Shown piece after piece: positions 6,571 through 14,120 of a stretch of DNA of 15,061 nt; the stretch's first letter is position 1; each line of letters opens with the position of its first letter. The stretch comes from Candidatus Roizmanbacteria bacterium CG_4_9_14_0_8_um_filter_34_12 (GTDB lineage Bacteria > Patescibacteriota > Microgenomatia > UBA1406 > GWC2-37-13). The stretch is taken from NCBI GenBank assembly GCA_002789465.1, contig PFTH01000172.1, positions 1 to 15,061 on the forward strand, in the 5' to 3' direction. Made by a program: the position numbers and the translations under genes. Under the pieces are notes generated by a model that saw only the letters and a program-made list of their open reading frames with translations, was not told where the DNA came from and did not search any database.

Positions 6571-9500
6571 ATGGAGGAAAACATTACGGTTGATTTTAGT
6601 GGTTTAAAAATACGTTTAGCCGCACCTGAAGATATTGTTAGATGGTCAAGGGGTGAGGTTACCAAACCAGAAACCATTAACTATCGCACATTTCGTGCTG
6701 AAAAAGACGGTTTATTTGATGAAAGAATATTCGGACCAACAAAAGATTACGAATGCTATTGCGGAAAATATAAACGTATGCGGTACAAAGGGATTACTTG
6801 TGATCGTTGCGGAGTTGAAGTAACCACATCAGCTGTTCGCCGCGAACGCATGGGTCATATTAAACTTGCTACTCCAATTGCACATATATGGTATTTTAAA
6901 GGAATCTCTGCTCCTTTAAGTATAATTGTTGATATTCCACCACAAACACTTGAAAGAATTATTTATTATGCATTATATCTTGTCAAAGAAGTTAATAAAG
7001 AAAAACAAAAAGTAGCAATGGCAATGCTTGAGAAAAACCGTGATGAAGTACTTAAAGAAATCGATGAAGAATTTGAAAAAAGCAAAGATATATTACGTAT
7101 TGATTTTATCAAACAAAAAGAAGTTTTAAGAAAAAACATTAATAACCAAGAACAACGAGAATTAACGCTTCAAGAAATTAATATTAAAGAAAAAGGGAAA
7201 ATCCGCACAATTTCTGAACAAGCAGTAGAAAAAAGAAGTTATAATAATTCTTTTTACGATCGCTTAATTAAGATTGTTAAAAATATTAAAGCAAACGATA
7301 CTCTCGAAGAGGAAGACTATCTTTTTTTCCGTGAAAAAGAAATAGAAGAATTTGTTAAGGTCGGAATGGGATCAGAAGTAATTTATGAAACGCTGAATCA
7401 AATCAAACTCGAAGAATACTATCAGTCTACACTTAAAGAACTGGAAAAAGTTAAAGGAGATCGTCGTAATAAATTACTCAAAAAATTAAGGATTATTGAA
7501 GCATTATTAAAAAGTAAAATTTCCCCTTCATGGATGATATTAACGGTCTTACCAGTTATTCCGCCAGATCTAAGACCTGTAGTACAGCTACCAGGTGGAA
7601 AATTTGCAACTTCAGATTTAAATGATTTTTATCGACGTGTCATTAATCGCAACAACCGTTTAAAGCAATTAATTGATCTTGGAGCTCCTGAAATCATTCT
7701 CCGTAATGAAAAAAGAATGCTCCAAGAAGCGGTTGATTCATTGCTTGATTTACAAAAATCAAGAGGCAAAGCTCGCAATCACACAGGACTTGTTAAAGTA
7801 TTAAAATCACTTTCTGATATTTTACGCGGCAAACAAGGTCGATTCCGTCAAAACCTACTTGGTAAACGGGTTGACTATTCTGGACGTTCCACTATCATTG
7901 TCGGTCCGGAATTAAAGATTAATCAGTGCGGACTTCCAAAAGAAATGGCATTAGAACTATTTAAACCATATTTATTACATGAAATAATAGTCCGTGGATT
8001 AGCACCAAATATAAAAAGTGCAAAAAATTTTCTTGAACTACGTGAACCAGTCGTCTATGACATTCTCGAAGAAATTACTAAAAATCACCCGGTATTATTA
8101 AATCGCGCCCCAACTCTTCATAAATTATCAATTTTAGGTTTTTATCCAGTATTGACAGATGCATACGCAATCAAACTTCATCCAACTGTTTGTTCAGGAT
8201 ATAATGCAGACTTTGATGGTGACGCAATGGGTGTTTTTCTTCCACTCTCAGAGACAAGTATAAACGAAGTAAAAAATCGCATGATGCCATATCACAATCT
8301 TTTAAAGCCATCAGACGGCACGCCAATTATTCTCCCGAACAAAGAAATGGCTCTCGGAATTTATTACATCACTACAATCGATGCAACATTCAATTCCCTA
8401 AAAAATGAACAACTAAAATATTTTTCAAGCTCAGATGAAGCAATAAATATTTATAACCTAAATTCAATACAATTAAGACAACCAATTCTTGTAAAAGTTG
8501 GAGAAAAATATATTCGTACCAGTGTTGGTCGTTTAATCTTTAATCAAAATTTACCTGAATCACTTCGTTTTATAAACAATGATGTTAAAGCATCAGATGT
8601 TAAAGACATTATTATCTCTGCAATTAAATTATATAAAACCAAGGAAGAAGTTGGAGAATTAATTGATCGATTAAAAGAAGTTGGTTTTTGGGGCGCAACC
8701 AGAGCTGGAGGTCTGTCTTTATCGATATTTGACTGTGTAATTCTACCTGAAAAAGATAAAATTGTCAATGAAACTCAAGAACAGGTTAGAAAAATTGAGG
8801 CAAATTTTCAACAAGGACTTCTTACAGTTGAAGAAAAAAAACGTCATTCAAATGAATTATGGATTGAAACCACAGAAAGACTTGCCGATTTAACCTGGAA
8901 CGCACTTGATGAAGAAAACCCGGTTAAACTGATTATCAAGTCAGGAGGCGCACGTGCATCAAGAGAACAATTAAAACAACTTTCCGCAATTAAAGGACTA
9001 GTCGTTGACCCATTAGGAAAAATTATTGAAGTTCCAACTAAGTCAAATTATCGTGAGGGGATGTCAGTTTTTGAATACGTTATTTCCGCTCGTGGCGCCC
9101 GTAAAGGTTTAACCGACTCCGCATTAAAAACCGCTGACGCCGGATATTTAACAAGACGATTGGTTGATGTTTCTCATGACATGATTGTTAGAGAGGAAGA
9201 TTGCCAAACAAATGAAGGTTTATTAATCAATACAACCGAAGAGCGCGGCGATCATTTCTATGATCGCATTAAGAACCGTTTTTCTTTTCAGACGATTACT
9301 GATGATAAAAAACAAATTATTGTTGAAGCTAATGGTTTAATCGATGAGGTAGTAATTAATAAAATTAAAAAAGCACAAATTAAAAAATTAGTTATTCGTT
9401 CCCCTCTATATTGTAAATCCAAATATGGTGTCTGCCAAAAATGTTATGGTATTGATCTTTCCAATAATCAAATTGTTGATATTGGTGTTCCAGTTGGTGT

Positions 9501-10365
9501 GATGGCAGCTCAATCAATTGGTGAACCTGGAACTCAACTAACAATGCGTGTCCGACACTTTGGAGGAATTGTTATATCCGATGTTACTCAAGGTCTTCCA
9601 AGAGTAGAAGAGCTCCTTGAAACTCGAACACCAAAAATTATTTCACCGATTGCTGATATTGCTGGAAAACTCAGTATTCGTGAGGACAGCGAAAGAGAAG
9701 CGTATGTAATAAAAATTACACCAACAGATGCAAGCGTCACACAAGAACCTGAGTTTATCGTTCCTACAAATCAAAAATTAAGATTTAAAGATGGAGACTT
9801 AATCACAAAAGGTTCACAACTTTCAGAAGGATATCTTGACATTGATGATATTCTTGCAATCAAAGGTTTACGCGCTGCACAACTGTATTTATTAAACGAA
9901 ATCCAAAAAGTATACGAATCTCAAGGTATTTCAATTCATGACAAACATTTTGAAGTTATTATCCGTAAAATGAGTGATAAGGTCATTATTGAAGATGAGG
10001 GTGATACGGCTTTCATTAGAGATGAGGTAGTCTCTCGTATCCGTTTTGAAGAAGAAAATAAAAAAAACTTAGCTCAAGGTGGAAAACCAGCAATAGGAAA
10101 AATTTCAATTCTCGGAATCACACGCGCAGCTATCTACACAGATTCTTGGCTTTCTGCTGCTTCATTTGAACAAACTACAAGTGTATTAAGTAACGCGGCA
10201 ATCAAAGGTCAAGTTGATTACTTGTTAGGACTAAAAGAAAATGTTATAATAGGCAGGCTGATTCCCGTAACAGCCGAATTAATCGATAAGTATTACGGAA
10301 AATTTGTTAATAAATATGCCGACAATCAATCAACTGGTGAAAGTCAACCGCCACAAAAAAATTAA
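6571..10365 (+). CDS. rpoC: DNA-directed RNA polymerase subunit beta'
   Basis: The 1264-residue beta' subunit has the N-terminal zinc site (Cys62, 64, 77, 80), a long charged helical region (about 140-310), the clamp/rudder block PSWMILTVLPVIPPDLRP, the KQGRFRQNLLGKRVDYSGRS block, the catalytic Mg motif NADFDGD (545-551), the bridge helix (SARGARKGL...TRRLVD), the second zinc site (Cys878, 948, 955, 958) and the trigger-loop block AAQSIGEPGTQLTMR. Two departures are notable: the usual QMAVH after NADFDGD is AMGVF here, and the usual MRTFH of the trigger loop is MRVRH (Arg993, His996 kept). The last 50 bp overlap rpsL, so the polar tail ADNQSTGESQPPQKN is read in one frame and the uS12 N terminus in another. 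A GGAGG lies on the start codon itself (6573-6577) and cannot serve this start. Confidence 0.98.
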   Translation: MEENITVDFSGLKIRLAAPEDIVRWSRGEVTKPETINYRTFRAEKDGLFDERIFGPTKDYECYCGKYKRMRYKGITCDRCGVEVTTSAVRRERMGHIKLATPIAHIWYFKGISAPLSIIVDIPPQTLERIIYYALYLVKEVNKEKQKVAMAMLEKNRDEVLKEIDEEFEKSKDILRIDFIKQKEVLRKNINNQEQRELTLQEINIKEKGKIRTISEQAVEKRSYNNSFYDRLIKIVKNIKANDTLEEEDYLFFREKEIEEFVKVGMGSEVIYETLNQIKLEEYYQSTLKELEKVKGDRRNKLLKKLRIIEALLKSKISPSWMILTVLPVIPPDLRPVVQLPGGKFATSDLNDFYRRVINRNNRLKQLIDLGAPEIILRNEKRMLQEAVDSLLDLQKSRGKARNHTGLVKVLKSLSDILRGKQGRFRQNLLGKRVDYSGRSTIIVGPELKINQCGLPKEMALELFKPYLLHEIIVRGLAPNIKSAKNFLELREPVVYDILEEITKNHPVLLNRAPTLHKLSILGFYPVLTDAYAIKLHPTVCSGYNADFDGDAMGVFLPLSETSINEVKNRMMPYHNLLKPSDGTPIILPNKEMALGIYYITTIDATFNSLKNEQLKYFSSSDEAINIYNLNSIQLRQPILVKVGEKYIRTSVGRLIFNQNLPESLRFINNDVKASDVKDIIISAIKLYKTKEEVGELIDRLKEVGFWGATRAGGLSLSIFDCVILPEKDKIVNETQEQVRKIEANFQQGLLTVEEKKRHSNELWIETTERLADLTWNALDEENPVKLIIKSGGARASREQLKQLSAIKGLVVDPLGKIIEVPTKSNYREGMSVFEYVISARGARKGLTDSALKTADAGYLTRRLVDVSHDMIVREEDCQTNEGLLINTTEERGDHFYDRIKNRFSFQTITDDKKQIIVEANGLIDEVVINKIKKAQIKKLVIRSPLYCKSKYGVCQKCYGIDLSNNQIVDIGVPVGVMAAQSIGEPGTQLTMRVRHFGGIVISDVTQGLPRVEELLETRTPKIISPIADIAGKLSIREDSEREAYVIKITPTDASVTQEPEFIVPTNQKLRFKDGDLITKGSQLSEGYLDIDDILAIKGLRAAQLYLLNEIQKVYESQGISIHDKHFEVIIRKMSDKVIIEDEGDTAFIRDEVVSRIRFEEENKKNLAQGGKPAIGKISILGITRAAIYTDSWLSAASFEQTTSVLSNAAIKGQVDYLLGLKENVIIGRLIPVTAELIDKYYGKFVNKYADNQSTGESQPPQKN
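10222..10250 (+). promoter_or_regulatory. Possible internal promoter in the 3' end of rpoC, for rpsL-rpsG-fusA
   Basis: Inside rpoC there is TTGTTA (10222-10227), a 17-bp spacer, and a perfect TATAAT (10245-10250) preceded by TGT, forming an extended -10 (TGnTATAAT). Transcription would start near 10257, about 59 bp before the rpsL ATG. It could allow ribosomal protein and EF-G expression independent of the polymerase genes. AT-rich coding DNA gives chance matches, so this is a moderate call. Confidence 0.45.
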
Positions 10366-10744
10366 AAAATCACGTGCAGCTGCATTAAAGACAAGTTTTA
10401 ATGCATTACAACGTGCATATGTTTCAACCACCAATCCGCTTAAACGTGGAGTTTGCACAATTGTAAGAACAATGACACCTAAAAAACCTAACTCAGCCTT
10501 ACGTAAAGTGGCAAGAGTGCGTCTTTCAAATAAAACCGAAGTTACAGCCTATATCCAAGGAGTTGGACATAATCTTGCAGAACACTCAATTGTTCTTATT
10601 CGAGGTGGACGCGTAAAAGATTTACCTGGAGTTAAATACCATATTGTTCGCGGTAAGTTTGATACAACTGGCGTTTCCAAAAGAACAACATCACGTTCAA
10701 AATATGGAACAAAGCGTGAAAAAATTAAAGCTAAAGATCAATAA
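10316..10744 (+). CDS. rpsL: 30S ribosomal protein S12 (uS12)
   Basis: uS12 lines the decoding centre of the small subunit. I start it at the ATG at 10316, giving the canonical MPTINQLV N terminus, rather than four codons upstream at 10304. The 142-residue protein carries KRGVCT (43-48), TPKKPNSALRKVARVRL (54-70), GHNLAEHS and GGRVKDLPGVKYH. Lys56 and Lys101, whose equivalents (E. coli Lys43/Lys88 counting Met) mutate to streptomycin resistance, are both wild type, and Asp102 is the usual beta-methylthiolation site. Relative to E. coli there is a 13-residue insertion between Leu24 and Lys43, the same size as in Bacillus. The start lies 50 bp inside rpoC in another frame. rpsG follows after 21 bp with no Shine-Dalgarno. 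Confidence 0.97.
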   Translation: MPTINQLVKVNRHKKIKKSRAAALKTSFNALQRAYVSTTNPLKRGVCTIVRTMTPKKPNSALRKVARVRLSNKTEVTAYIQGVGHNLAEHSIVLIRGGRVKDLPGVKYHIVRGKFDTTGVSKRTTSRSKYGTKREKIKAKDQ

Positions 10745-10765
10745 AATTTATTATAATAAATACCA

Positions 10766-11239
10766 ATGCCAAGACGTAATTTTAAGAGAATTCCAACTAA
10801 ATCTGATCCAATTTATAAAAGCCTTGAAATTGCAAAGCTTATAAATTATGTAATGATTGATGGAAAAAAAAGCGTTGCTCAATCAATTGTTTATGGTTTA
10901 ATTGAAAAACTTAAAAAGGATTCTGAAAATCCACTTGAAACATTAACAAAGGCAATTTCCAACGTCGCTCCAATTCACGAAGTAAAACCGCGAAGATTAG
11001 GCGGAGCTTCCTACCTTGTCCCAATTGAAGTCAGAAAAGAAAGAAGATTATTTTTGGCTCTAAATTGGATTGTTAATGCTGCAAAAACACGTAGTAATAA
11101 AGAATTTCATACTTTCTCAGAAAAACTTTACGCAGAAATAAAAGAAGCATCTCAACAACAAGGAGCTGCATTTGCTAAAAAAACTCAAACAGAAAAACTT
11201 GCCGATGCCAATCGTGCATTTTCCCACTTAAAGTGGTAA
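10766..11239 (+). CDS. rpsG: 30S ribosomal protein S7 (uS7)
   Basis: uS7 is a primary 16S rRNA-binding protein of the 30S head and lies next to the E site. The 157 residues match the usual length of about 156. Conserved features are MPRR at the start, the INYVMIDGKKSVAQSIVY helix, NVAPIHEVKPRRLGGASYLVPIEV and the C-terminal ADANRAFSHLKW, corresponding to the typical ANRAFAHYRW. It is placed between rpsL (21 bp upstream) and fusA (45 bp downstream), the standard str-operon order. The last codons (HLKW) form a perfect small inverted repeat at the DNA level, described separately. In E. coli S7 represses its own operon translationally; no equivalent site can be recognised here. Confidence 0.97.
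   Translation: MPRRNFKRIPTKSDPIYKSLEIAKLINYVMIDGKKSVAQSIVYGLIEKLKKDSENPLETLTKAISNVAPIHEVKPRRLGGASYLVPIEVRKERRLFLALNWIVNAAKTRSNKEFHTFSEKLYAEIKEASQQQGAAFAKKTQTEKLADANRAFSHLKW
11224..11236 (+). other. Perfect 13-bp inverted repeat at the end of rpsG
   Basis: CCACTT-A-AAGTGG is symmetric about 11230 and covers the last four sense codons of rpsG. A T-rich stretch (TTTTATATTTTTTTT, from about 11244) follows after a short A-rich gap. It could fold as a weak hairpin in the mRNA between rpsG and fusA. The gap before the T-run argues against a standard terminator. Confidence 0.3.
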
Positions 11240-11284
11240 AAAAGTTTTATATTTTTTTTCATTTTTATTTATTATATTAATATA

Positions 11285-13381
11285 ATGGCTCAACCGATAA
11301 TTACAAAAAATCGTAACGTCCCAACAGACAAAATAAGAAATGTAGGTATTATTGCTCATATTGACTCGGGGAAAACCACAACCACTGAGCGACTTCTTTT
11401 TTACACCGGACGTAGCTATAAAATTGGTGACATTGATGAAGGAACAACTCAAATGGACTGGATGCCACAAGAACGAGAACGAGGAATAACAATTGTATCT
11501 GCAGCCACAACCACATACTGGAAAGGAATACGGATTAACGTTATTGACACTCCTGGACACGTTGACTTTACGGCAGAGGTTGAACGATCGCTTCGTGTTC
11601 TTGATGGTGGAGTTGTCATATTTGATGCCGAAGAAGGGGTTCAAAGTCAATCGGAAACAGTTTGGCGTCAGGCAGATAAATATAAGGTTCCAAGAATATG
11701 TTTTATAAATAAAATGGACAAGCTTGGAGCTGATTTCATCGGAACGGTTGGAGAAATTCGCGATCGACTCGGAGCAAAACCCGCAATCATGGTCTACCCA
11801 ATTGGAAAAGAACAAGAATTTAGAGGAGTGATTGACCTTCTCACATTAAAAGCAATGTACTGGGAAAAAGATCCACAAGGAATTGAATATGAAGTTAAAG
11901 ATGAAATCCCAGATGATATGAAAAAGGAAGTCATGGAAGCACGTGCAAAACTAATGGAACAGGTTGCAGAAACCGATGATACACTATTAAACAAATATCT
12001 CGCAGGTGAACCTCTTAAAGTTGATGAAGTAAAAATTGCTCTAAGAAAAGCAACAATTGGATACAAATTAATCCCAATTTATTGTGGAACATCTCTGCGA
12101 AATAAGGCTGTACAACCGGTTCTTGACGCAATAGTAGACTATCTTCCATCTCCTAAAGATCTAAAAACTGTTGAAGGTGTTGATCCGGTTTCAAAAGAAA
12201 AAATCAGTCGAAAATTAATTAATGAAGAAAAGTTTTCTGCCTTAACATTTAAAATTCAACTTGATCCTCATGTAGGAAAAATTAACTATACCCGAATTTA
12301 TTCTGGAATACTCGATTCTGGATCATATGTTTATAACGTTAATAAGGGTAAGCAAGAACGGGTTAGTCGGATTCTCCTGATGCACGCCAACCAGCGAGAA
12401 GAAATTGATAAAGCTTATGCTGGAGAAATTGTTGCTCTTGTTGGTCCAAAAGACACCAAGACCGGAGATACACTTGCAGATCAGAACAGTCCTATCTTAC
12501 TCGAACAAATTGTTTTCCCAGAACCAGTAATCTCTTTGGCAATTGAACCAAAAACCAAAGCTGATCAGGAAAAATTATCTTATTCTTTACAAAAATTGGC
12601 AGAGGAAGATCCAACTTTTAGAGTCAAAATAAACCATGAAACCGGTCAAACCATCATTGCCGGAATGGGAGAATTACATTTGGAAATCTTAGTTGACCGC
12701 ATGAAACGGGAAATGGGAATGAATGTTAACGTGGGGAAACCTCAAGTGGCATATAAAGAAACAATTACAAAGTCAGCTGAAGGTGAGGGTAAATATATTA
12801 AACAAACCGGCGGACATGGTCAATACGGTCACTGTTTAATCAAAATGAATCCACTTGGTCGCGGTGAAGGTATTAAATTTTCTAATAAAATTAAGGGGGG
12901 TTCAATTCCATCAGAATTTATTGGTTCAGTGGAAAAAGGTGTCAAAGAAGCATTAGAAAAAGGAGTACTTCTTGGTTTTCCTGTTGTTGACGTTGAGGTG
13001 GTTTTATATGATGGAAGTTACCATGATGTTGATTCATCAGACATCGCTTTTAAAATTGCAGGATCTATGGCCATCACCGACACATCAAAACGCGCTGGTT
13101 TAACATTGCTTGAACCTATCATGAAACTTGAGATGACAGTACCGGAGGAATTCATGGGAGAGGTCATTGGTGACATTTCCAGCAAACGCGGACGAATTCT
13201 TGGAACTGAAAAACGTTCAAAATTAGTGGTTATCAAAACCTCATCTCCTTTGGCTGAGTTATCAGGATATTCCACATCACTACGCTCTCTCACCGAAGGT
13301 CGTGGCTTTTTCTACATGGAACCCTCCCACTACGAACAGGTTCCAACCAATATTCTGAAAGCAATGTTAGAGAAAAAATAA
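11285..13381 (+). CDS. fusA: Translation elongation factor G
   Basis: EF-G is the GTPase that drives translocation of tRNA and mRNA on the ribosome. The 698-residue protein has all G motifs: P-loop AHIDSGKT (24-31), ERERGITI with switch Thr69, DTPGH (88-92) and NKMD (142-145), with CGTSLRNKAVQ as the G5 region. Domain II and III blocks (GMGELHLEI) and domain IV blocks (GGHGQYGHC, GGSIPSEFIGSVEKG, SYHDVDSSDIAFKIAGSMA) follow, then domain V. Ser28 replaces the more common Ala of AHIDAGKT, a variant also known in mitochondrial-type EF-G. Length is close to normal (about 700). It is the last gene of the block: no tuf or rpsJ follows, and radC converges from the other strand. No Shine-Dalgarno is visible. 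No clear hairpin terminator follows, only the decamer tract. Confidence 0.98.
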   Translation: MAQPIITKNRNVPTDKIRNVGIIAHIDSGKTTTTERLLFYTGRSYKIGDIDEGTTQMDWMPQERERGITIVSAATTTYWKGIRINVIDTPGHVDFTAEVERSLRVLDGGVVIFDAEEGVQSQSETVWRQADKYKVPRICFINKMDKLGADFIGTVGEIRDRLGAKPAIMVYPIGKEQEFRGVIDLLTLKAMYWEKDPQGIEYEVKDEIPDDMKKEVMEARAKLMEQVAETDDTLLNKYLAGEPLKVDEVKIALRKATIGYKLIPIYCGTSLRNKAVQPVLDAIVDYLPSPKDLKTVEGVDPVSKEKISRKLINEEKFSALTFKIQLDPHVGKINYTRIYSGILDSGSYVYNVNKGKQERVSRILLMHANQREEIDKAYAGEIVALVGPKDTKTGDTLADQNSPILLEQIVFPEPVISLAIEPKTKADQEKLSYSLQKLAEEDPTFRVKINHETGQTIIAGMGELHLEILVDRMKREMGMNVNVGKPQVAYKETITKSAEGEGKYIKQTGGHGQYGHCLIKMNPLGRGEGIKFSNKIKGGSIPSEFIGSVEKGVKEALEKGVLLGFPVVDVEVVLYDGSYHDVDSSDIAFKIAGSMAITDTSKRAGLTLLEPIMKLEMTVPEEFMGEVIGDISSKRGRILGTEKRSKLVVIKTSSPLAELSGYSTSLRSLTEGRGFFYMEPSHYEQVPTNILKAMLEKK

Positions 13382-13390
13382 TTATTGCGG

Positions 13391-13440
13391 CACTTATTCT
13401 CCTTTATCTTCCCTTATATTCCCTTATTATCCCTTAACTA
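13391..13440. repeat. Degenerate 10-bp tandem repeat, five units (tract A)
   Basis: Units starting at 13391, 13401, 13411, 13421 and 13431 read CACTTATTCT, CCTTTATCTT, CCCTTATATT, CCCTTATTAT and CCCTTAACTA. They are in perfect 10-bp register with no gaps, and column 6 is A in all five. The consensus is about CCCTTATCTT. The last unit runs over the stop codon of radC (13434-13436 on the - strand). The same consensus appears in tract B on the other side of radC. Confidence 0.8.
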
Positions 13441-14102
13441 TTAATCAGCTTTTCCTCCTTAAAACTAAAATATTTTTCTTCTGTAATAATAACATGATCA
13501 AGCACTTCAATACCTAAAATTTTTCCTGACTCAACTAATTTTTTAGTAATTATCAAGTCTGCCTCTGATGCCGTTGCTTCACCAGACGGATGATTATGAA
13601 GCAAAATAACACTCGCAGCCAATCTTCGAATTGCCGGTTCAAACACTTCCCGTGGATGAACAACACTCATATCAAGCGAACCAATAGACACCAATTCCTG
13701 ATCTAAAATTACATTACGCGCGTCAAGATATATTGCAATAAAATGCTCTTTTTTTTGTCGACCTAAATATTTAAACTGTTGCCAAATAATTGATGGAGAG
13801 TCAACCGGACCAGTTTTTGGTTCAAAATTTATCCGTCGGAACAACTCAAATCCTGCCAATAAACGAGCGCTTTTAATCCAACCGATTCCGTTAATATTGT
13901 TTAGTTGAGAAATTGAAGCGTTTAATAAACTTACATTTTTAAACTGTTTCAATACTTTTTTTGATAACTGTAACACATTTTCCCCTTTCCTACCATTCCC
14001 TAAAATTAAAGCTAATAATTCAGCGTTACTTAGTTTTTGCATACCATAACGTCGCAATTTTTCCCGCGGTCGTTCGATTTTTTCCATTTCTCTGATTTTC
14101 AT
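13434..14102 (-). CDS. radC: RadC family protein (JAMM/MPN domain)
   Basis: The 222-residue protein matches the RadC (UPF0758) family from end to end: an N-terminal helical part with RPREKLRRYG and LSNAELLALILG (11-35), a helix-hairpin-helix-like segment INGIGWIKSARLLAGFELFRR (70-90), and a JAMM domain with Glu119 in KKEHF, HNHPSG (169-174) and Asp182, so all expected metal-site residues (Glu, His169, His171, Asp) are present. Despite the name, a DNA repair role for RadC has not held up; it is now seen as a putative metalloprotease-like protein often linked with mobile DNA or recombination. It converges on fusA, and is bracketed by decamer-repeat tracts A and B. The chosen ATG has no adjacent Shine-Dalgarno; Met6 is an alternative start. 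The leader on its coding strand is GA-rich and repetitive. Confidence 0.93.
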   Translation of the reverse strand: MKIREMEKIERPREKLRRYGMQKLSNAELLALILGNGRKGENVLQLSKKVLKQFKNVSLLNASISQLNNINGIGWIKSARLLAGFELFRRINFEPKTGPVDSPSIIWQQFKYLGRQKKEHFIAIYLDARNVILDQELVSIGSLDMSVVHPREVFEPAIRRLAASVILLHNHPSGEATASEADLIITKKLVESGKILGIEVLDHVIITEEKYFSFKEEKLINS

Positions 14103-14120
14103 AGTTATATTTTATTTGTC

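Noticed and set aside
6573..6588. GGAGG on the rpoC start codon, suggesting a start at ATT 6583
   Set aside because: The ATG at 6571 gives a normal beta' N terminus five bases after rpoB; an ATT start is far less likely and the GGAGG is explained by codons ATG GAG GAA.
10388..10441. 13-residue insertion in uS12 relative to E. coli
   Set aside because: Bacillus uS12 has an insertion of the same size at the same place, so it is a known variant rather than a novelty.
11228..11815. 195-codon open frame on the - strand over the fusA start
   Set aside because: Antisense to the EF-G GTPase domain; Cys/Ser/Asn-rich shadow composition and no recognisable motif.
13376..13392. Terminator after fusA or radC around AATAATTATT
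   Set aside because: The palindrome is AT-only and too weak to call an intrinsic terminator.
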